A DNA stretch of 64,000 nucleotides from Pegoplata infirma (Eukaryota > Arthropoda > Insecta > Diptera > Anthomyiidae): NCBI GenBank assembly GCA_963921195.1, contig OY992537.1, forward strand, positions 57,002,313 to 57,066,312. Direction: 5' to 3'. The notes under the pieces were generated by a model. It was not told the origin of the DNA. It searched no databases and was given only the letters and a program-made list of their open reading frames with translations. A program made the translations under genes and the position numbers. This document shows positions 57,406-64,000 of this stretch, one piece after another (within the stretch, counting starts at the first letter, position 1; the number at the start of each line of letters is the position of its first letter).

Positions 57406-58230
57406 TTGACAAATTGGGTGACATGGAGAGAGCTCGTCTTCCAGCGGTGGTCTTGGTTAAAGAGGAATCACTTCCGCTTTTTAGCCCGGACCAACGGCAT
57501 TGTAAGATTTGGCTTTTTTCATATAACAGTAAATTTCAACAAGGGCGACCAGAAGCCTATTTTGAATGCAGCCAAGCCAGTGGCAGAGTCGGCTAGGGAG
57601 GAGAATCCGGAGGTTAATATTCAGATGACCGATTCTAGGATGATGGACGATGCGTCTGGAATTTTCGAAACCGAATCTTGTAGCGAGTGTTACCTGTGTG
57701 ATAACACGAAGGTTAAAACTAATGTAACAGTGAGTGATATTCGGGTCGAAAACTCATGCAGTAAAGAATGCGGAGAGTTACAAGTAGGGTAGTTACAATT
57801 CGACGGCAAGAGGTTCTTGATGTAACATTTGTATCAGATACATTGTCTGATAGAATTGATGACTAGAGAGTTTTGGAAGATCATTCTTTCTCAGATCATC
57901 GCTACGTTAAGTTTTTACTCAAGGAGCGTGGCCCACTTAAAGCAGTCTCTAGAAATCTGAAGAGAACAAACTGGGTGAAATAAAGAAATACTTCTTCTGA
58001 GCATTTGGATGTAGTACCGAAAAAAGACACCTTGGTGGTCAAATGAGATGCAGACGAGCAGAGCTTCCTGCAAAAAGCTGTTATATAAGAATTGCCAAAT
58101 ATGATTCTTAGAAAAGTTTCTATGGAAACAAAGAACACGTTTGAAGATCGAGGCTGCGCAAAGCTGTGGCTTCTTTTACTTGGAACTTGGAATTCTTGAA
58201 GGATCCTACTGGAGTGTGGTCTACCTTCAG
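57406..58230 (+). pseudogene. I/LOA-type LINE: ORF start region and endonuclease end, broken
   Basis: A 128-codon frame at 57406-57792 has no domain I can name. Right after it (57799-57987) another frame reads RRQEVLDVTFVSDTLSDRID, stop, then VLEDHSFSDHRYVKFLLKE and TNW: the end of a LINE endonuclease domain with its SDH motif. Then KKTPWWSNEMQTS (about 58020-58060) matches the 'PWWN' linker before the reverse transcriptase. The order fits the plus-strand RT and RNase H pieces downstream, so this is one decayed element interrupted at about 58.33-58.98 kb. An in-frame stop lies between the two halves of the endonuclease end. Confidence 0.65.
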
Positions 58231-58329
58231 TGGGAAGTCGCTGGATTAACTTCTAATCTGTATAATCTTTACACAGAATGTATAATCTTTACACAGCATG
58301 CATAAACTGGTTGTATATTCCTTTAAAAT

Positions 58330-58975
58330 GGACTGATGCAAGAACCGTTTTTTCCGAAAGCTGTGAAAAATTCCCACACAGTTCCGAAGCATTTCACACC
58401 GTTGACAGAAAATAATCCCCACGGACATTACCCTCATAACGGAGTTATGGGGGTAGTCCCCGATGTTAGTTATGGGGACTATAACCGTTTCCAAAACGGT
58501 CAGAATCGCAATAGGGATTATGTCCGTTTCCTGTTGTGATTACGACCGAACTATTTTCGGTCATAACCCACATTTACATTATGGGGAGTAAATCCAAAGC
58601 AATTTTGGGCAGAAACCGCGTTTTCTGCAGAAATGGTGGGTCTAGCGAAGCCGCTAAATTAAATTATGGAGTTTGTAATCCCATAGCTACGCAGAAAAAC
58701 TTTTAAGAAAAAACAAAAATAAAATTTTTGGGATTATGACCATCTAGTATAGAGGACATATTCCCTGTAATGGGGATTATGGCCATTTGTTACGTGGTCA
58801 TTATCCCCATAAATCTGGAAATTGTGTCCATTTTTCTTGGGATTATGTCCAAACTATTTTCGGTAATAGTCCCCACTACCATTATGGGGATTATGACCGA
58901 AATGAATTTGGTTATAATCCCCATAACGGAAACGGGGATTATGTCGTGGGGATTATGTCATGTCACCGACCCGAG
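58330..58975. repeat. Insertion rich in GGGGATTATG / CATAATCCCC motifs
   Basis: 'Tatggggattatgac', 'tataatccccataa' and variants recur in both orientations a dozen or more times, giving many small hairpins such as GACCGAACTATTTTCGGTC (about 58544-58562). It separates the endonuclease from the RT part of the LINE, so it appears to be inserted there. Overlapping frames at 58336-58539, 58770-58994 and 58787-59035 simply translate the motif. Element class unknown. Confidence 0.6.
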
Positions 58976-59074
58976 GTTTCTGGGATCGTTTTAATGGTGG
59001 AAAATCTACTTGCCAATAGACGTATACCATCTTAATTGGGAGCGTTTTTTTTTTTTTTTGATTTGTCAATAGGG

Positions 59075-59640
59075 GCACACCACAGGGAGGTGTGCTTTCG
59101 CCGCTTCTTTGCGACCTGGCTCTGATTTAAATGCTGGTCTCTATAAAGCACGTGGTTTTCATGTTATGGTATATGCAGAGGATGTCACGATAGCGGTACA
59201 GCGGAAGCACCTGCTAATACTGAGGGGCGTTCGTCAGGGTTCTCTTAAAGATCTCTCCAAATGGGAAACTAAAACAGAGCTTGTCTTTTTTACAAGGAAA
59301 AATAAAAATCCAGCATTTGATATATTTCTGAAATCTCCAATCGTCTTCTCAGTTGGATAAAATATCATGGAATATTTTTAGATAGGAAGTTGAATTTCAG
59401 CCGTAAAATTAAGAAACGGGTAAGCAATGATTGCTTTATAGCAATCTTAAATTTTCTTGGGGCATTACTTAGCCCTAAAGTCGTTAATTGGATTTATACA
59501 GCAGGGGTGCGTCCAATTCTTCTGCATGGATCCATGTCACTGTCTTTATAACGAAGGTACTGCGAATGGCGTCGAAGTGTATCACTGGTGCTCTTCGTAC
59601 GACACCTATGTCTGCATTAAAGATTAGAAATATCGGCAAT
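59075..59640 (+). pseudogene. I/LOA-type LINE reverse transcriptase, catalytic part, broken
   Basis: Readable motifs in order are GTPQGGVLSPLLCDLALI, HVMVYAEDVTIAVQRKH and KTELVFFTRKNKNPAF, then RKLNFSRKIKKR and LSPKVVNWIYTAGVRPILLH. These are RT palm motifs and the thumb of RNase H-bearing LINEs. The catalytic box is YAED instead of YADD. Stops and frameshifts separate the blocks, so it is inactive. It continues the endonuclease fragment upstream and the RNase H fragment downstream. Confidence 0.75.
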
Positions 59641-59799
59641 TCCACTAAATGACACACTGCAATGCATGAGCAGCGATTTTTGCAATAGCACGATCTTAAA
59701 AAAGATAACGCTAAAAAATGAGGACTCTGCTATAAGTCTTTTTGTGTGCCACTTAACCTCTATGATACCATCCAGGGAGTCTTCGATGACAGGCATTCC

Positions 59800-60840
59800 G
59801 GGTAGTGAAGCTTCCATAAATTTTTACACAGATGAATCGAAGCTTCAAGAGTCGGAGTCTATTCGGAAGAGTTTGGATTAAGCCTGTTCAAAGATTTCCA
59901 GATAATTTCATTGTGTACAAGGTAGAGATGATGGCAATAAAGGCAGTGGCAATTTTTACACAGATGAATCGAAGCTTCAAGAGTCGGAGTCTATTCGGAA
60001 GAGTTTGGATTAAGCCTGTTCAAAGATTTCCAGATAATTTCATTGTGTACAAGGTAGAGATGATGGCAATAAAGGCAGTGGCAATTTTTACACAGATGAA
60101 ACGAAGCTACAAGAACAAATGGGCTTCGGAGTCTATTCTAAAGAGCTTGGATTGAGGGTGGTTCGAAGATTTCCAGATAATTTCAGTGTTTACTAGGCAG
60201 AGATGATGGCAATGAAGGAATTGGCTGACTGATTGAACTGCAATGTCTTGTTTACAACCGCAGTCAACATCTATTCTGACAATCAAGCCGCGTTCAAATC
60301 CCTGGTGTCAATGGTTCTGAAAACAAGAACTGCCTTTAACTGCCGCACGTCTTAAATAGATGGCCAAGCAGTTTGATAAACAACTCATATGGGTTCCTGG
60401 GCACACAGAGAATTGCAAAACCGATGAGATTGCAAGACTGGGAATTACCTTACAGGTTCCAACGGAAATGAAATCTTTTGGTATACCTCTGGAAACTTGC
60501 AAGCAAAATCTACATCTTTGTTCCGCGACGGTGACTAATTGGAAATGGGCAACGGATTGAAAGTGTGTGACTACACGAGAGATTTGGCCTTCTCTTAACC
60601 AGAAGCGCACAAGTGAGCTAATATTGCTTCGAAGAGGAGAGATTTTGATCGTGGTTGCTGTAATTACCAGACACTGCCTTATAGGAAAGAACGCAGTTAA
60701 ATGTGCCGTCAAATGACTTTTGGCAGAGTAGCATGGATGAGGAGGTGTTGAAAACCTTCGAAAACTTTATCTGATAATGCCCGGCATTTTCTGGTCAGAC
60801 ACTGGCTAACAAATAAAATTTAACTGCAGGAAATTTATTA
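59800..60840 (+). pseudogene. LINE RNase H domain and C-terminal tail, broken
   Basis: INFYTDESKLQE is the first RNase H motif (catalytic Asp in YTDxSK). It is followed by the FPDNF...VYKVEMMAIKA motif (catalytic Glu), VNIYSDNQAAFKSL (catalytic Asp) and IWVPGHTENCKTDEIARL. The tail has LNQKRTSELILLRRGE and TRHCLIGKNAVKC. This is the RNase H arrangement of I/LOA-type LINE ORF2. The first segment is tandemly duplicated. Several stops are present, for example after TAFNCRTS. The minus-strand frame 60308-60712 is a shadow. Confidence 0.8.
59821..60084. repeat. 132-bp tandem duplication in the RNase H pseudogene
   Basis: 59821-59952 and 59953-60084 appear identical. A third, older-looking unit starts at 60085 and keeps about 13 bp ('caaatgggcttcg' region) that the two copies lack. 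So the two identical units carry a shared deletion and duplicated after it. Confidence 0.92.
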
Positions 60841-61035
60841 AATAAAATTCCCAATTATATATACTTAGCTTACGTTTGACTTATAATTTCTGAATTGGCT
60901 GGATCAAAAAGAATTTAAGAAAATTATTTTATGGTCCTTCGGACCGGGAATGGTTTGAAGTAATTGCTGTCACTTAACGTCAGCATACATAGACTCTTCG
61001 ATCCGTTGTCATTCCACGGAAACTAAAAAATATAA

Positions 61036-61799
61036 ACAAGTATGAAAGTTATAGTCGGTCAAGACCAACCATATGATACCCTACACCTGTTTTGCGGAAA
61101 ATGGGTACCAAGTCCAAACATGGACCGATTGGATCTATCTTTTGTTAGATCTTTATTAAGTGTAAAAAACACACACAGGTCAAATTTTAGTGGAATTGGT
61201 TTATTTTTTTTTTTGTCAATAGACCGATTTAACCGAATATCGGGCGAAATTTTTATAATGGGGACTCAGCCCAAAAATGGTCCAATTATATTCCGATTTG
61301 ATAAGGTTACTAAAGTACACGTTTAACACCTAGAAATAAAATTTTTATCAAATATTTCCATTTTTATGAGTTTTGGGGGAATTATGTGAATATCGGAAGG
61401 GTGGTTTGTATGTGGACTATCAGAAGGACTGACCCGATTCCTTTGAAATTTAGAATGATGATTTGTGCATACAACATTTGATTTCCTGCTAAATTTCAAA
61501 GCGATATCTATTATAATACGGTTATTAAAGTCATTTATGCCGAATCCAAAGGGGGCGTTTGTATGGGGGCTAGGTCTTAACATGGACCGATATTCTCCAA
61601 TTTCAATTATCCTCGGCCTTGGGCCAAAAGATGCTTAAGTTTCAAATTTCAAGTCAATTAATTGAAAATTGCGACCTGTATCGTGCTTAAACCGATAGAT
61701 GGACAGACGGACGGACATCGCTAAATCGACTCAAAAAGAAATTCTGAGTCGATCGGTATACTTGAAGGTAGGTCCGGGACCAATATTTCGGGTAGTTAG
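61036..61799 (-). mobile_element. DINE/mini-me element, family B, cut at its head by a LINE
   Basis: Reverse orientation. The 3' end is 'aacaagtatgaaagttatag' with the hairpin 'gtcggtcaagaccaac' and 'gataccctacacc'. The body shares 'cgacctgtatcgtg' with 15108-15969, followed by a short GACA/GACG tract, 'acatcgctaaatcgactc' and 'gaccaatatttcgggtagtta'. The outermost head is missing exactly where the LINE begins. The frame 61042-61326 is a shadow. Confidence 0.8.
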
Positions 61800-61953
61800 T
61801 TAGTTAATTGTTCTTTATTTTTTAATTCATTTCTTTTGTTACAAAGTTAAAAAAATTATAAAGTAAATAGAACATACGACTTTGACCAATGTCGTCAGTC
61901 GGATAGAGATTGTAATTAAAATTTTAACAATTGTGTTTTATGTTTAATTTAGA
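61800..61953 (-). other. 3' untranslated region and GTTA-type tail of the LINE
   Basis: Between the stop codon of the reverse-transcriptase frame and the DINE head lie about 150 AT-rich bases. On the minus strand they end in an (AACT)n-like tail ('aattaactaactaacta'). The tail joins the DINE head sequence 'ctacccgaaatattgg', marking the 3' insertion junction. Confidence 0.65.
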
Positions 61954-64000
61954 TTAATAATTAAATTCATCAATAAGCTGTTTTCGATAACCTATTGCAT
62001 CTATAACAAAAAGATATATATCTTTAAAGTTTTGCTTTGCATTATTTAAAATATTTATTAAATCATTTTCAGTTATTGTGGTTCTTTTAAAATATTTATA
62101 GCGGATTTCCCGTAAAATTGGACATATGGCAAAAAAGTGCAGAATATTTTCCGTTTCATTTCTATTACATAAAGAGCATATGCGGGGACTATGTGTCTGA
62201 AATCTAGTTCCATTGAGCTCAATCAGGTCGCACCTGGCTTTAAAGATGTAGCTTACTGCCGTCGTATTATTATAGATTTCGAAATATGTTTGTTGCTCCT
62301 TGTAGTTAAGTTTTGAATAAAAACGATTTGTTCTGGTTGCCTGTAGTAAGTGGTTTTCTCTTTCTTTTCTTTTTAGCCCAGTTAGTATATCAAATCTTAG
62401 ACGTTCCCAGTTCTCTCTTGAAACGCATTCGGAAATTGGTATCGTAGTTACATCACAAGCTAGTTTTTCTATGTGTTTATACCAATACGATTTTTTTTCT
62501 ATTGTGAGTTTGGTTAGTTTACTTGGTAAGCGGTTATCGTTATAATCAAATAAGGTCTTTATTATATATCTCAGATGTAAATCAAGAGTGTATATATAGT
62601 TATTTTCAATACCAGTTTCTAACATCAATGCGTACGTTGGGGTAAATGCAGGTAGCTTAAGTATCTTTTTTAAGAAAAAGCGTTGAAGTTTGTCTACCTC
62701 TTCAAACAACGAATATCCCCATACTTGGGCACCATATGACTGGATTGCACGACACACTGATTGAAAGAGATTCCATTTTGCCTTTAATCCGATTTCTTTT
62801 TTTGATAAAAATTCTTTCCAAGTGGCGTTTATATTGTTTTTAGCAGATTTATTCCTTTTTTCTATATGTTTGCTAAACGACATTTTAGGTGATATTGTTA
62901 CTCCGAGATAAGTATATTCGTTTGTCACTCTGATAGGCTCCCCCTTAAATAACCATTGTTCACGAGCAGAAATTCTGCCCCCATTTCTCAGTATCATCAT
63001 TTCGGATTTGTTCAAATTTAGCTCTAGATTCCAAATTTCACAATATGTTTCTAGCTTTTTAATCATAGATTGCATTGTTTTTATATCATCTGCCAAAATC
63101 ACGATATCATCAGCATACAATAAAAGTCTGATATTTTCTGTGCCCACATTAACGCCTCCTCCTATATAATCATGTAAATCATTGAGATACACCGAAAAAA
63201 GCGTTGGAGATAATATACATCCTTGTTTTACACCGGACCCTGTTTCAAACTCCTCAGACAGTTCTTCTCCGTTCCAAACTTTAAACTTTGTATGGCTGTA
63301 TATACTTTCTATCATTTGAGAAAATTTTGTTGATACGCCAATGCATTGCAGTTTATATATAAGCGACTTTCTCGAGACTTTGTCAAAGGCTGCTCTAAAG
63401 TCCACAAAAAAGGCATATAATTTCTTTTTTTCATTAAATTTAAGATGAGCAATCGCTGCTAAATTGTACAGATTATCAGAGGTTGAGTACCCTTCCCGAA
63501 AACCAGCTTGAAATTCTGTTATTATATTATGGTTGTGTAGCCATTGGTTAAGCCTAGTATTCAAAATACTCATAAATGTTTTTGCTACCGTATTCATAAA
63601 CGCTATTCCACGATAATTATTTGTGTTCTCCCTTTCTCCCTTTTTAAAAATTGGAAAAATTATACTGTTTGTGAATGTTTCATCTAATTTTGACGTTTCA
63701 TATATAATGTTGTAAGAAGTCGCTAGTTCTTCCAGAAATCTATCAGATGCATTTTTGAGAAATTCATAGCTTACGCGATCTTCTCCCGGAGCTTTATTGT
63801 TTTTTGCCTTTGCTAGTACATTTTTTATTTCGACGATGTTTATTGGGTGATCTAAAATATCGTCTGAATAAAACATTGCTGCATACATAATATTGTTTGA
63901 TGTTTGTGGTGGATTTAACAACTCAAAGAAATATTGTTTGAATTCATTTGCATGTATTCCAGGGTTTTCTTGTCTTTCTACATTCTTGATTTCCTTTACT
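61954..64000 (-). CDS. Non-LTR retrotransposon ORF2, reverse transcriptase (partial, open to the window edge)
   Basis: The frame has no stop from its 3' end at 61954 to the right edge, so at least 681 codons are visible and the N terminus (probably with the endonuclease) is outside. The apparent start at 63921 is a TTG inside the frame, not a real start. Counting from there, RT motifs are KAPGEDRVSYEFLK (43-56), NYRGIAFMN (102-110), FQAGFREGYSTSDN (137-150), YAFFVDFRAAFD (169-180, catalytic Asp 174), GVKQGCILSPTLFS (230-243), YADD (269-272, catalytic) and YLGVTIS (338-344). A C-terminal CCHC motif (Cys582, Cys585, His595, Cys600) follows. No RNase H domain is seen, so it is closer to CR1/L2/Jockey-type than to I/LOA-type LINEs; the exact clade is uncertain. 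It reverse-transcribes its own RNA at the nicked target. It is the only apparently intact coding sequence in the window. Confidence 0.9.
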   Translation of the reverse strand, partial: VKEIKNVERQENPGIHANEFKQYFFELLNPPQTSNNIMYAAMFYSDDILDHPINIVEIKNVLAKAKNNKAPGEDRVSYEFLKNASDRFLEELATSYNIIYETSKLDETFTNSIIFPIFKKGERENTNNYRGIAFMNTVAKTFMSILNTRLNQWLHNHNIITEFQAGFREGYSTSDNLYNLAAIAHLKFNEKKKLYAFFVDFRAAFDKVSRKSLIYKLQCIGVSTKFSQMIESIYSHTKFKVWNGEELSEEFETGSGVKQGCILSPTLFSVYLNDLHDYIGGGVNVGTENIRLLLYADDIVILADDIKTMQSMIKKLETYCEIWNLELNLNKSEMMILRNGGRISAREQWLFKGEPIRVTNEYTYLGVTISPKMSFSKHIEKRNKSAKNNINATWKEFLSKKEIGLKAKWNLFQSVCRAIQSYGAQVWGYSLFEEVDKLQRFFLKKILKLPAFTPTYALMLETGIENNYIYTLDLHLRYIIKTLFDYNDNRLPSKLTKLTIEKKSYWYKHIEKLACDVTTIPISECVSRENWERLRFDILTGLKRKERENHLLQATRTNRFYSKLNYKEQQTYFEIYNNTTAVSYIFKARCDLIELNGTRFQTHSPRICSLCNRNETENILHFFAICPILREIRYKYFKRTTITENDLINILNNAKQNFKDIYLFVIDAIGYRKQLIDEFNY

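Noticed and set aside
1..64000. tRNA, rRNA or snRNA genes
   Set aside because: No A/B-box pairs with a cloverleaf, and no rRNA-like conserved blocks, were noticed by eye on either strand. A covariance search would be needed to exclude them fully.

Overview
This window looks like heterochromatin-like, gene-poor DNA of a higher fly (Diptera, probably a calyptrate such as a blow fly, flesh fly or muscid). The base composition is extremely AT-rich. The (GTCY)n-bearing repeats with 'TACCCTCCAC' heads and 'ACTTGT' tails are typical of dipteran mini-me/DINE-type (Helentron-derived) elements, and the LINE families recognised are common in flies. The species call is an inference. I found no convincing host gene. 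Almost every recognisable feature is a transposable element, often inserted into another, or a tandem repeat.

Layout. 1-960: degenerate ~47-bp tandem array full of TATCGATA sites. 2.7-11.3 kb: foldback elements, dispersed repeats and a 272-bp direct duplication. 11.29-16.88 kb: a hAT-like element with CAGGCGCGG ends, interrupted by a 2.6-kb Helitron (with its own 16-bp and 145-bp tandem repeats) and by a mini-me/DINE element. 16.89-18.17 kb: a 1.28-kb foldback element. 18.6-21.7 kb: a cluster of DINE-type copies. 22-35 kb: MITEs with clear target-site duplications (TSDs), more DINE copies, one 106-bp hairpin and one weak exon candidate. 35.6-38.1 kb: a DINE copy split by a 1.7-kb element. 38.6-40.2 kb: a hammerhead-like motif and a repeat split by a 397-bp solo LTR. 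41.7-51.5 kb: a DINE copy split by a 7.07-kb element with CGCGACCTTGG ends, itself hosting a 999-bp MITE and a 4.74-kb element that contains about 100 copies of a 35-bp minisatellite. 52.7-60.9 kb: less AT-rich LINE wreckage in both orientations (endonuclease, reverse transcriptase, RNase H and C-terminal CCHC pieces). 61.0-61.8 kb: another DINE-type element. 61.8-64.0 kb: the 3' part of a LINE with an intact reverse-transcriptase ORF running off the window on the minus strand.

How the parts relate. The elements form a datable nest: targets such as DINE copies and MITEs are older than the elements that split them, and several TSDs can be read directly (TA, TT, CA, AGTT, CCTTG, ATATT). One 35-bp satellite sits inside two elements with different termini, which suggests satellite exchange between element families. 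The only apparently intact protein-coding sequence is the LINE at the right edge. I did not find a new multi-gene system. The strongest candidates for undescribed biology are the element families with CGCGACC and CACACAG ends, the satellite they carry, and the foldback families.
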